From Clostridiales bacterium (GTDB lineage: Bacteria > Bacillota > Clostridia > Lachnospirales > Lachnospiraceae): a stretch of 25,846 nt of DNA. Location: assembly GCA_018374355.1 (NCBI GenBank), contig JAHAFI010000039.1:1-25846 (forward strand), read 5' to 3'. A model generated the notes under the pieces. That model made no database searches, was not told where the DNA came from, and worked only from the letters and a program-made list of their open reading frames with translations. Positions 1-7,318 of this stretch are shown piece after piece. Numbering within the stretch: the stretch's first letter is position 1; each line of letters starts with the position of its first letter. A program made the position numbers and the translations under genes.

Positions 1-10
1 CCGCGAGGTG

Positions 11-32
11 TTGACTTGCATTTGCAAGTCAA
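11..32. promoter_or_regulatory. Perfect 10-bp inverted repeat, possible operator
   Basis: The arms TTGACTTGCA and TGCAAGTCAA are exact reverse complements separated by only TT. A two-base loop and the absence of a T-run on either side argue against an intrinsic terminator. The symmetry is typical of a dimeric repressor site, for example of the MarR type, but no regulator gene is visible here. It lies 24 bases upstream of the -35 of the antiporter promoter, so it may serve that gene or a gene to the left of the window. Confidence 0.5.
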
Positions 33-56
33 TCCCGAAAAATTATCAGGACGCTC

Positions 57-85
57 TTGCCAATACAGGTGCAAACCGCTATAAT
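57..85 (+). promoter_or_regulatory. Sigma-A promoter of the cation antiporter gene
   Basis: The -35 is TTGCCA at 57-62 and the -10 is TATAAT at 80-85, with an optimal 17-base spacer. Transcription would begin near 92, leaving a short leader before the start codon at 129. Confidence 0.75.
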
Positions 86-128
86 AAGAAACAATAAATA
101 GCCTGCAGAGGCGGTATAGGGGGAAGAT

Positions 129-1061
129 ATGGTATTAGATATTATCGTATTGGTTATCGGCTTTATACTTCTGATTAAAGGAGCCGATTTTTTTGTTGCG
201 GGAGCAGCCGGAATCGCAGAGCGGTTTCACATTCCACAGATTGTGATCGGTCTGACGATCGTTGCCTTTGGGACAAGCGCGCCGGAAGCGGCAATCAGTA
301 TTTCCGCAGGTTTAAAAGGCGTTACCGGAATCTGCATCGGAAATGTTCTGGGGAGCAACATCCTGAACATTTTGCTGATTTTGGGAATTACGGCCTGTAT
401 CGTGCCGCTGAAGGTTGAGCACAACACCGTATGGAAGGAGATTCCATTTACGATTTTTATTACGGGTCTTTTGGTGGTTCTGGGTGGAACCATGGGAGAG
501 CTGGGACTGATTTCAGGAATCATTTTGTGGGTACTGTTCCTTCTGTTTCTCGGTTATCTGTTTCAGATTTCCAAAAAGAGCCAGCAGGAAGAGGTTCAGG
601 AATGTCCTCATAAAAAACAGTCGGTATGGATGCTGCTTTTTGTGACGGTGATCGGTCTTGTAGCTGTTATTATCGGAAGCAACATGACGGTTGACAGTGC
701 AACCAGCATTGCAGAGACTTTGGGAATGAGCGACCGCCTGATCGGCCTTACCGTTGTGGCTTTTGGTACTTCGCTGCCGGAACTGGTAACCTCCGTGACA
801 GCGGCAAGGAAGAACAACGTGGATATTGCTATCGGAAATATTGTGGGAAGCAACATTTTCAATATCCTGTTTGTACTGGGAACTACCTGTCTGGTGGCGG
901 TGGTGCCGTATGCCTCCAAATTTCTGGTGGATGGAATCGTATGTGTCGGAGCAGCCCTGCTTTTGTGGCTCTGCGTCATGAAGCATAAGGAGCTTCGCAG
1001 ATGGGCCGGCGCCTTATTCTTAGGCTGCTATGCCGTATATTTTGTATATCTGTTATTGTAA
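129..1061 (+). CDS. Calcium/sodium antiporter, CaCA (YrbG-like) family
   Basis: This is an integral membrane protein of 310 residues, the usual length for bacterial CaCA exchangers, which swap Ca2+ for Na+ or H+ across the cytoplasmic membrane. It shows the family's internal duplication. The first alpha repeat has GTSAPE at residues 48-53 followed by GNVLGSN from 71; the second has GTSLPE at 213-218 followed by GNIVGSN from 236. The acidic residue in each repeat is the expected cation ligand. About ten hydrophobic helices are visible, with a charged cytoplasmic loop near residues 145-163 between the halves. The start follows GGGGGA six to eleven bases upstream. A consensus promoter precedes it and a terminator hairpin follows it, so it is probably monocistronic. 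Family assignment is firm; the ion specificity is inferred. Confidence 0.93.
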   Translation: MVLDIIVLVIGFILLIKGADFFVAGAAGIAERFHIPQIVIGLTIVAFGTSAPEAAISISAGLKGVTGICIGNVLGSNILNILLILGITACIVPLKVEHNTVWKEIPFTIFITGLLVVLGGTMGELGLISGIILWVLFLLFLGYLFQISKKSQQEEVQECPHKKQSVWMLLFVTVIGLVAVIIGSNMTVDSATSIAETLGMSDRLIGLTVVAFGTSLPELVTSVTAARKNNVDIAIGNIVGSNIFNILFVLGTTCLVAVVPYASKFLVDGIVCVGAALLLWLCVMKHKELRRWAGALFLGCYAVYFVYLLL

Positions 1062-1070
1062 TGACAAGAT

Positions 1071-1105
1071 GCAACCCTGCTGTTTCCGGCGGGGTTGCTG
1101 CATTT
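1071..1105 (+). terminator. Probable intrinsic terminator after the antiporter gene
   Basis: GCAACCCTGC (1071-1080) pairs with GCGGGGTTGC (1089-1098) around an eight-base loop; one of the ten pairs is a wobble. The following tract TGCATTTATCC is only weakly T-rich, so termination may be partial. Confidence 0.55.
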
Positions 1106-1157
1106 ATCCTGAAAAATGATAAAGCCTCCGCCGGATTGCAGAGGCATGTAAAGAAAA

Positions 1158-1206
1158 GATGGAGGGTAACTGTTCATGATACTGTCCTGAATAGTTACGA
1201 TGGAGG
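1158..1206 (+). promoter_or_regulatory. Structured leader with duplicated SD-like box
   Basis: GATGGAGG occurs twice, at 1158-1165 and 1199-1206. Between the copies lies an inverted repeat, GTAACT (1166-1171) and AGTTAC (1193-1198). The second copy is the likely ribosome binding site of the small gene at 1214. The hairpin would present both purine boxes side by side. A further inverted repeat, GCCTC/GAGGC, lies just upstream around 1124-1145. No clear promoter is seen between 1106 and 1213. Confidence 0.35.
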
Positions 1207-1213
1207 AAAAGAA

Positions 1214-1396
1214 ATGGCAGGAAAAACAAGCTGCGATACCTGCAGCAATTATGTCTATGATGAAGATTACGAATGCTACTGCTGCGACGTAAATCTGGAT
1301 GAGGATGAGATGTACCGTTTTATGAGCGATACCTTTTACAACTGCCCCTATTACCAGTTAAATGACGAGTACCGGATTGTGCGGAAACAGATGTAA
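1214..1396 (+). CDS. Small six-cysteine protein, DUF6472-like
   Basis: This 60-residue soluble acidic protein has cysteines at 7, 10, 21, 23, 24 and 44, arranged CxxC, then CYCC, then CPYY. The spacing suggests a bound metal, probably zinc. The sequence matches my memory of the DUF6472 family of small proteins from Lachnospiraceae; its function is unknown. The start at 1214 is chosen over upstream in-frame codons, the first at 1001, because it has TGGAGG at the right distance. The region before it holds the antiporter 3' end, a terminator and a leader hairpin, and would encode no conserved sequence. It ends 29 bases before the -35 of the next gene's promoter. Confidence 0.8.
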   Translation: MAGKTSCDTCSNYVYDEDYECYCCDVNLDEDEMYRFMSDTFYNCPYYQLNDEYRIVRKQM

Positions 1397-1425
1397 AAAT
1401 TAGAAAAAGATTAGAAAATTTTAAT

Positions 1426-1454
1426 TTGACAAACAAAGGATTCCTTACTACAAT
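1426..1454 (+). promoter_or_regulatory. Consensus sigma-A promoter of the 1512 gene
   Basis: The -35 is a perfect TTGACA (1426-1431) and the -10 is TACAAT (1449-1454), 17 bases apart. An A/T-rich stretch at 1394-1425 upstream could act as an UP element. The roughly 50-base leader contains a small hairpin, CTGT/ACAG, before the AGGAGG site. Confidence 0.85.
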
Positions 1455-1511
1455 GGTCTGTAACGAGTTCTTTCTGTCCGCGTACAGGGAGAAAAAATCA
1501 GGAGGAAAAAC

Positions 1512-2156
1512 ATGTATAAGTACGAAGATCAAAAAGAACTGCGCAGAGCGATCAATGGAAAAACGATCGTGATGCTGGTGGGCATTATGCTGATTTTTAC
1601 GGCAGTTACGTCCACAACCCGTCTGGCCATGAGCTGTTTCGGGATTGCAGGAGAGGCTGCAAACGGGGTAGAGGAATATGTAAATTGGCTGGAAGCAGCG
1701 AAGATGACGATTTCACAGCTCCGTGTGGCGGGCGCAGTGTTTGGAATCGGAGCGGTAGTGGAGATATTTGCAGGGGTGTTCTGCGTGAAGCTTTGTAACC
1801 GTCTGGATACTTCCAAACTCTGCCTGAAGATTGCCATTGGACTTCTGGTAGTGGAGGTGCTGGTGCAGGTTTATATGCTGAGTGTAGGTCTTGCGATGCC
1901 AAGCACTATTTTTTCAGCGCTTGCTTTCCCGCTGATGCTTCTTTGGGGTGTGAGCTGTCTCAGAAAGCTGGCTAAAAAATACCCTGACCGCAAATATGCC
2001 ATGGAGCCGAGACCATCTAAAAAGAAGGCGGTACAGCCTCAGAAGAAAAATCTGATGGAACGCGCCAAGGCGCAGGTGACAGACGAAGATGCGGTTTCCC
2101 GGGTAGTGGAAGAGATTTCTGATGCAGAAGAGACCGAAACTGAGGAAACGGAATAA
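1512..2156 (+). CDS. Hypothetical four-helix membrane protein
   Basis: I do not recognise this 214-residue protein. Four hydrophobic segments are visible, roughly residues 18-38, 70-95, 104-127 and 131-152. They are followed by a very basic cytoplasmic linker (residues 151-185, many Lys and Arg) and an acidic Glu/Asp-rich tail (190-214). An amphipathic stretch at 41-66 separates helices 1 and 2. The layout suggests a small cytoplasmic-membrane protein with a charged tail that could bind a partner. It has no catalytic motif. AGGAGG lies six bases before the start and a consensus promoter precedes it. A hairpin with a T-run follows, so it is likely a single-gene unit. Confidence 0.75.
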   Translation: MYKYEDQKELRRAINGKTIVMLVGIMLIFTAVTSTTRLAMSCFGIAGEAANGVEEYVNWLEAAKMTISQLRVAGAVFGIGAVVEIFAGVFCVKLCNRLDTSKLCLKIAIGLLVVEVLVQVYMLSVGLAMPSTIFSALAFPLMLLWGVSCLRKLAKKYPDRKYAMEPRPSKKKAVQPQKKNLMERAKAQVTDEDAVSRVVEEISDAEETETEETE

Positions 2157-2196
2157 AATCTCCGGCAGATTGTCGGGGAGTATTTGAATGAAAAAC

Positions 2197-2239
2197 CCCG
2201 GTGTTTTGCGGAGAACATCTGCGATTGCCGGGCTTTTTT
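2197..2239 (+). terminator. Probable terminator before sbcD
   Basis: CCCGG (2197-2201) pairs with CCGGG (2228-2232), and an inner stem forms between GCGGA (2208-2212) and TCTGC (2218-2222). Six T residues follow at 2234-2239. The internal loop makes it less ideal than the other terminators in the window. Its 3' edge lies only 12 bases before the sbcD ribosome binding site, so it could also act as an attenuator. Confidence 0.5.
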
Positions 2240-2263
2240 CATCTTGAAACAAAGGAGGCGGAA

Positions 2264-3421
2264 ATGCGATTTTTTCATTTGTCGGATCTTCATATCGGAA
2301 AACAATTTTACGGATACTCCCTTTTAGAGGATCAGGAGTGGATTTTAAAGGAAATTCTTCAACTGGTTAAGGAGCGGAAACCGGATGCGGTTCTGATTTC
2401 AGGAGATATTTATGACAAATCGGTTCCTGCAGCAGAGGCTGTGGGGGTATTTGACCGATTTTTAAGCCGGCTGGCAGGGGGAGAAGAAAAAATTCCTGTA
2501 TTGGTTATCAGCGGAAACCATGATTCTCCTGAGCGTCTGTCTTTTGCGGGAAGCATTTTGGAAAACCAGCAGGTTTATCTGGCGGGACTTCCCCCGGTAA
2601 ATACGGAGGAGCATATTCCAAGGGTGACGCTGGAGGACCGCTGGGGTCCGGTGGATTTCTGGCTTTTGCCTTTTACCAAACCGGGAGTAGTCAGGAATGT
2701 GTTTCCGGATGAGGAGCCGGAAAGCCATGAGGAGGCGGTAAAAGGGCTTCTTCAGAGAGAAACCATGGACAGCCGGAGACGAAATGTGATACTGGCCCAT
2801 CAGTTTTTTACAGCCGGAGGGGAAAAGCCTAAGCAGAGCGAGTCGGAAACCATTGTGGTGGGCGGCTTAGATCAGGTGGATACCGGATGTCTGGATGACT
2901 TTGAATATGCGGCGTTAGGGCATATCCACCGTCCCCAGTCCATGGGACGGCCGGAGGTAAGGTACTGCGGAACCCCTCTTCAGTATTCCGTCAGTGAATG
3001 GAATCAGGAGAAAACGCTTACCGAGGTGGAACTTGGAGAAAAAGGTACGAGACCGCAGATTCGGGAGCTGACACTCCACCCGCTGCGCAGGGTCCGGGTA
3101 ATCAGAGGAAAACTGGAGGAAATCCTTGAAAATGCCGAGGGAAGGTGTGAGGATTACGTGAGTGTAACGCTGACTGATGAACAGGAGCCCTATCAGCCAA
3201 GAGAACGGCTGGAAGCGGCATTTCCATGGATTCTGGAGGTGAGGATGGACAATTCCCGTACCAGAGGTCTGGAATGGAACGCAGAGGAGATGGAAACCGT
3301 TACAGACCCGAGAGAAGTTTTTGAACGGTTTTTCATGCAGATGCAGGGGAGAAAGATGGACGAAGAGGAACGGGCGGTTTTGGAAGAAGTATTTCAGGAA
3401 GCAGAGGAGGCGGAAGGATGA
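2264..3421 (+). CDS. sbcD: Exonuclease SbcCD, nuclease subunit SbcD
   Basis: This 385-residue Mre11-type metallophosphoesterase pairs with SbcC to cut hairpins and blocked double-strand DNA ends. The phosphoesterase motifs are in order: SDLHIG (7-12), GDIYD (47-51), GNHD (84-87) and GHIH (219-222), giving the two-metal active site. A capping region follows. The C-terminus is acidic and coiled, as expected for the SbcC-binding part. I chose 2264 because AAAGGAGG sits six bases upstream and the protein then begins with the conserved MRFFHLSDLHIGK. An upstream in-frame ATG at 2201 would start inside the terminator hairpin. The stop overlaps the sbcC start by four bases (ATGA), so translation is coupled. 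No sigma-A promoter is obvious upstream. Confidence 0.96.
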   Translation: MRFFHLSDLHIGKQFYGYSLLEDQEWILKEILQLVKERKPDAVLISGDIYDKSVPAAEAVGVFDRFLSRLAGGEEKIPVLVISGNHDSPERLSFAGSILENQQVYLAGLPPVNTEEHIPRVTLEDRWGPVDFWLLPFTKPGVVRNVFPDEEPESHEEAVKGLLQRETMDSRRRNVILAHQFFTAGGEKPKQSESETIVVGGLDQVDTGCLDDFEYAALGHIHRPQSMGRPEVRYCGTPLQYSVSEWNQEKTLTEVELGEKGTRPQIRELTLHPLRRVRVIRGKLEEILENAEGRCEDYVSVTLTDEQEPYQPRERLEAAFPWILEVRMDNSRTRGLEWNAEEMETVTDPREVFERFFMQMQGRKMDEEERAVLEEVFQEAEEAEG

Positions 3422-6129
3422 GACCAAGAGTTTTGAAAATGTCTGCCTTCGGTTCTTACGCCGCGGAGACGGAAATTGATTTCAGGAAAATACATCAGGG
3501 GGTATTTCTGATCACCGGAGATACGGGAGCCGGAAAAACCACCATTTTTGACGGGATTATTTACGCGCTTTACGGCCAGACCAGCGGAGGCAGACGGGAC
3601 GGTCCCATGATGCGCAGCCAGTATGCCCGGATTGGAACGAAAACCTATGTGGAACTGGAATTTGAGAACCGGGGGCAGATTTACCGGGTGATCAGAAATC
3701 CCGAATACCAGAGAGAGAGCAAGCGAAAAAATAAGGACGGGGAGCGGACGCTGACCACGGAAAAGGCCGGAGCAGAGCTATATCTGCCCGACGGAACCTT
3801 GTACCGGGGAAACCGTCAGGAAACCAATAGAAAACTGGTGGAGATTCTGGGGGTGGATGCCCGTCAGTTTACCCAGATCGCCATGATCGCTCAGGGGGAT
3901 TTTCTGAAACTGCTGCTGGCAAAATCAGATGAAAGAAAAGAGATTTTCTCAAAAATATTTGATACCCGGATTTTCTGGCGGGTACAGGAAAAACTGAAAA
4001 ACCGCGGGAAACAGTTGTATATCCAACTGGAGGACAACCGGAAATTCTGTCTGCAGGAGATAGAGCGGATGGAGACCGGCACGCCGGAGGAAGAGGAGCT
4101 TAAAAAGGAGCTTTTGGAAAACGGACAGAAGGAGCCGGATCTTTGCCGGGCGCTGGAGCTGGCGAAACGTCTTGCGGGACAGGACCGGGAATTATTTTCC
4201 GGTATGCAGGAGGAAGAGAAGAAATACAGCCGGAAGCTGGAAAACCAAAACAGAATGTACAGTCTGGCAAAGGAGCGGGTCAGCCAGTTTCGGGAACTGG
4301 AGCTTTCCCGAAATCGTTTGGAAGAGCTGGAGACGGAACAAGGGGTCTGGGAGGAGAAAGAGGAATGGATAAAGAGGGCAGAAAAAAGCCTGCGGATCCG
4401 TCCTTTAGAACAGTCCTGCCAGCAGGCGTCCGGCAATCTGGAGGAAACAAAAAAACGACTGGAAAAGCTGGAAAACTGGTTTGAAGTCCATGGAGAGGAC
4501 GGGGAAAGAAAAAAAGCAGAGCTGGAGAAATGGCAGGAATTTCAGCGAAAACTGGAGGAGCAGGAGATTCCGGTCCTGAATCGTCTGAGCCAGTCTCTGG
4601 AACAGTATGCTGGATTACAAAAACGGCTGGAAGCGGCAGCAGGGCTGGAAAAACAGTTGGAAGATGAGAAAAAAAGCTACCGGGATACGGAACAGGCTTA
4701 TCAGAAGCTGGCGGCAGAGTATGAGGCAGTCTATCAGGCGTATTTTCGGGAGCAGGCGGGGATTTTGGCCCTGCATCTTACGGAAGGGGAGCCATGTCCC
4801 GTGTGCGGCTCTACCACCCATCCGAAAAAAGCGGGAGTTTCTCCCAAAGCTCCCTCCAAAGAGCTGGTGGAAAAATTGAGAAACGACAGGAATCTTGCAG
4901 AACAGAGGAGGGATAAGGAACAGCAAAAGCTTCTGGAAATTTCAGCCCGGATGGAACGGGAGACTGCCGTGATACGGGAAACCCAGAGACAGCTTTTGGG
5001 AAAGGAAGAGTCGGAGCTTTCCCTTTCCCAGATTCGTGAAAGATGGGAGGCATGGGAAGAAAAAGCCCGTGAACGGCTGAAAAAAGGCAGGTCGCAGGTG
5101 GCCCAGACCCAGAAAAAGCTGGGGGATGCAGGGGAAGCTTACCAGAAAGCTATCCGGGAAGAAAGCCTTCGAAAAGGTCAGTTGGAGGAAAATCGGAAAC
5201 TGAAAAAAAACCAGCAGGAGCTTTTGGAAAAGGAAGAAAAAAAATTCCGGGAAGCGCTGGCAAAGGAGGGCTTTGACAGCGAGGAGACTTACCGGGAATG
5301 CAGGATGGCCCCGCGAAAGCTGGAGCAGATGGAACGGGAACTGGAACGTTACCGAAAGCAGATAATAGAAGCCCGGCAAAAGAAAAAGCTTCTGGAAAGC
5401 AGGCTGAAGGATCAGGAAAAGCCGGATCTGGAAACAATGGAGAAGGAGCTTCAGGCCTTAAAGAACGCCCGGCAGGAGCTGGACGGAAACCTTCGCCGGA
5501 TCTACAGCCGCCGGGAGAAAAACCGGGCGGTGGAGCGAAAGCTTGCAGGGCTGGAAAAAGAGCGGATTCAGCTTCGGGCCGTTTACGAGAAGGTGGGAAA
5601 TGTGAGCCGGACGGCAAACGGAAATTTAAGCGGAAGTGTAAAAATTGATTTTGAATCTTATATGCAGAGGCAATACTTTGAACAGATGATTCAATGCGCC
5701 AACCATCATCTGCAGCAGATGGCTTCCGGGCAGTTCCTGCTTCGCTGCCGAAGTCTGGAGAATCTGTCCACGCAGGGAAATGCGGGGCTGGATCTGGACG
5801 TATACAGCCTGGTAACCGGGAAGGTGCGGGATGTAAAGACTTTGTCGGGAGGCGAGTCCTTTATGGCTGCTCTTTCTCTGGCGCTGGGGATGACGGACAT
5901 CATCACCCGTACCACAGGAGCGGTGCGGATGGATACTCTGTTCATCGACGAGGGTTTTGGTTCTCTGGACGAAAATGCCCGGGAGCAGGCCATAAGGATT
6001 TTACAGGGACTGGCCGGGGGCAGACGGCTGGTGGGAATCATTTCCCATGTGACGGAGCTGAAGGATCAGATAGAACAGAGGCTGGTGGTGACCAAAACCA
6101 AGGAGGGAAGCCATGCAGTATGGAAGTGA
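3418..6129 (+). CDS. sbcC: Exonuclease SbcCD, ATPase subunit SbcC
   Basis: This is a 903-residue Rad50-type SMC-like ATPase. The N-terminal lobe has Walker A GDTGAGKTT from residue 34 and a Q-loop in AQGDF near 159. Long coiled coils, rich in Glu, Lys, Arg and Gln, flank the zinc hook CPVC at 460-463. The C-terminal lobe has the ABC signature LSGGES at 809-814, Walker B LFIDEG with D844 and E845, and a D-loop SLDE. The complex acts on chromosomal DNA ends and palindromes. It is somewhat shorter than the E. coli protein of about 1050 residues, because of shorter coils. GAGGAGG lies seven bases before the start. The 3' end overlaps the next gene by 17 bases. The coiled-coil region uses many CGG and GAG codons, unlike the operon at 11787. 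Confidence 0.96.
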   Translation: MRPRVLKMSAFGSYAAETEIDFRKIHQGVFLITGDTGAGKTTIFDGIIYALYGQTSGGRRDGPMMRSQYARIGTKTYVELEFENRGQIYRVIRNPEYQRESKRKNKDGERTLTTEKAGAELYLPDGTLYRGNRQETNRKLVEILGVDARQFTQIAMIAQGDFLKLLLAKSDERKEIFSKIFDTRIFWRVQEKLKNRGKQLYIQLEDNRKFCLQEIERMETGTPEEEELKKELLENGQKEPDLCRALELAKRLAGQDRELFSGMQEEEKKYSRKLENQNRMYSLAKERVSQFRELELSRNRLEELETEQGVWEEKEEWIKRAEKSLRIRPLEQSCQQASGNLEETKKRLEKLENWFEVHGEDGERKKAELEKWQEFQRKLEEQEIPVLNRLSQSLEQYAGLQKRLEAAAGLEKQLEDEKKSYRDTEQAYQKLAAEYEAVYQAYFREQAGILALHLTEGEPCPVCGSTTHPKKAGVSPKAPSKELVEKLRNDRNLAEQRRDKEQQKLLEISARMERETAVIRETQRQLLGKEESELSLSQIRERWEAWEEKARERLKKGRSQVAQTQKKLGDAGEAYQKAIREESLRKGQLEENRKLKKNQQELLEKEEKKFREALAKEGFDSEETYRECRMAPRKLEQMERELERYRKQIIEARQKKKLLESRLKDQEKPDLETMEKELQALKNARQELDGNLRRIYSRREKNRAVERKLAGLEKERIQLRAVYEKVGNVSRTANGNLSGSVKIDFESYMQRQYFEQMIQCANHHLQQMASGQFLLRCRSLENLSTQGNAGLDLDVYSLVTGKVRDVKTLSGGESFMAALSLALGMTDIITRTTGAVRMDTLFIDEGFGSLDENAREQAIRILQGLAGGRRLVGIISHVTELKDQIEQRLVVTKTKEGSHAVWK

Positions 6130-7318
6130 GGAGGAAAAAAAGTTGGATTTAAATAAAACAAATATGAAAAAAATAATGGGATTGATTGTATTTACCATTC
6201 TGATTCTGGTGGGAATCGAGAATCTGGATCAGATTTTGAACGTTGCATCCCGGATTTTCAATATCATTTTCCCGTTTGTGCTGGGAGGCGCCATTGCGTT
6301 TATCATCAATATGCCCATGCGGTGGATAGAGAAAACCCTGTTTGATGAGAAACGGTGGAAGAACAGCAAACGGATGAAAAAACTTGCCAGACCGTTAAGT
6401 CTGCTTCTGTCCATCTGCCTGATTGTGGCAGTGGTTGTAGTGGTATTTTTCGTGGTGGTTCCCCAGTTGGGAGAGACCTTTATCCGGCTGAGCAATGATA
6501 TCCGCCTGTTCTGGCCGAAGGCTCAGGCATGGGGGATCAAGCTGTTTGAGGATAACCCGGGAATTGTAAACTGGATCAACGGACTGGAGATGGATTGGGA
6601 CAATCTGATGCGTCAGGCTATTGACTTCCTGAAAAACGGTGCGGGCACTATTCTCGGCTCCACGGTGAGCGTGGCGAAAACCCTCGTGAGCGCTGTGACA
6701 AACTTCGTAATCGCCTTTGTATTTGCCATTTATATTGTTTTGCAGAAAGAAAAACTTTGTATGCAGGTGGTGAAAGTCCTGTATGCATTTCTACCGGAAA
6801 AATTTGTGGAACAGGCCAGAAAGGTCTTTACACTGACCCACAAAACCTTTTCCAATTTTTTTGCCGGACAGTGCATGGAGGCGCTGATTCTGGGAACCAT
6901 GTTCTGTTTGGCCATGGTTATTCTGCGCTTCCCGTATGCATTGCTGGTAGGCGTGCTGATTGCCTTTACCGCCCTGATCCCTATATTCGGCGCATTTATC
7001 GGATGTGCGGTGGGTACCTTCCTGATTTTGGTGGAAAACCCTATGCAGGCTATCGCATTTGTGGTATTATTTTTGGTACTGCAGCAGATTGAGGGTAATC
7101 TGATTTATCCCCATGTAGTAGGAAGTTCCGTAGGGCTTCCGTCCATCTGGGTTCTGGTTGCGGTGACGCTGGGCGGCAGCCTCATGGGAATCGTGGGAAT
7201 GCTGATCTTTATCCCGCTGACCTCCGTAATCTACACCCTGTTTCGTGGATACGTTTATAAATGTCTGAAAAGACGTAGCTTATTAGAAAAAGCAGAGAGG
7301 AGCAAGAAAACATCATGA
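6113..7318 (+). CDS. AI-2E/PerM family membrane transporter
   Basis: This 401-residue polytopic membrane protein has the AI-2E transporter (PerM, formerly UPF0118) pattern. There are N-terminal helices around 20-38 and 47-67, a third near 92-117, a soluble region of about 80 residues, and a C-terminal bundle with the conserved QQIEGNLIYPHVVGSSVGL segment near 322-342. Members have been linked to autoinducer-2 export or Na+/H+ exchange; the substrate cannot be read here. The start at 6113 has AAGGAGG six bases upstream and lies inside the sbcC end. A second in-frame ATG at 6164 lacks as good a site. The stop overlaps the next start by four bases. The neighbours give no clear hint of function. 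Confidence 0.9.
   Translation: MQYGSEEEKKLDLNKTNMKKIMGLIVFTILILVGIENLDQILNVASRIFNIIFPFVLGGAIAFIINMPMRWIEKTLFDEKRWKNSKRMKKLARPLSLLLSICLIVAVVVVVFFVVVPQLGETFIRLSNDIRLFWPKAQAWGIKLFEDNPGIVNWINGLEMDWDNLMRQAIDFLKNGAGTILGSTVSVAKTLVSAVTNFVIAFVFAIYIVLQKEKLCMQVVKVLYAFLPEKFVEQARKVFTLTHKTFSNFFAGQCMEALILGTMFCLAMVILRFPYALLVGVLIAFTALIPIFGAFIGCAVGTFLILVENPMQAIAFVVLFLVLQQIEGNLIYPHVVGSSVGLPSIWVLVAVTLGGSLMGIVGMLIFIPLTSVIYTLFRGYVYKCLKRRSLLEKAERSKKTS

Noticed and set aside
11..32. Palindrome as an intrinsic terminator of an upstream gene
   Set aside because: Two-base loop and no T-run on either strand; operator is the better reading.
41..75. Leftward promoter between the palindrome and the antiporter promoter
   Set aside because: GATAAT on the minus strand has only TTGCAC at a 21-base spacing, which is too far.
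1001..1213. N-terminal extension of the six-cysteine protein
   Set aside because: It would overlap the antiporter gene and run through a terminator and leader hairpin; 1214 has the ribosome site.
2201..2263. Upstream start for sbcD
   Set aside because: It lies in the terminator hairpin and adds residues before the conserved MRFFHLSDLH start.
4143..5648. Several open frames inside sbcC on both strands, including Gly/Lys/Ala- and Pro-rich ones
   Set aside because: They are low-complexity shadows of the coiled-coil coding region with no family match or ribosome site.
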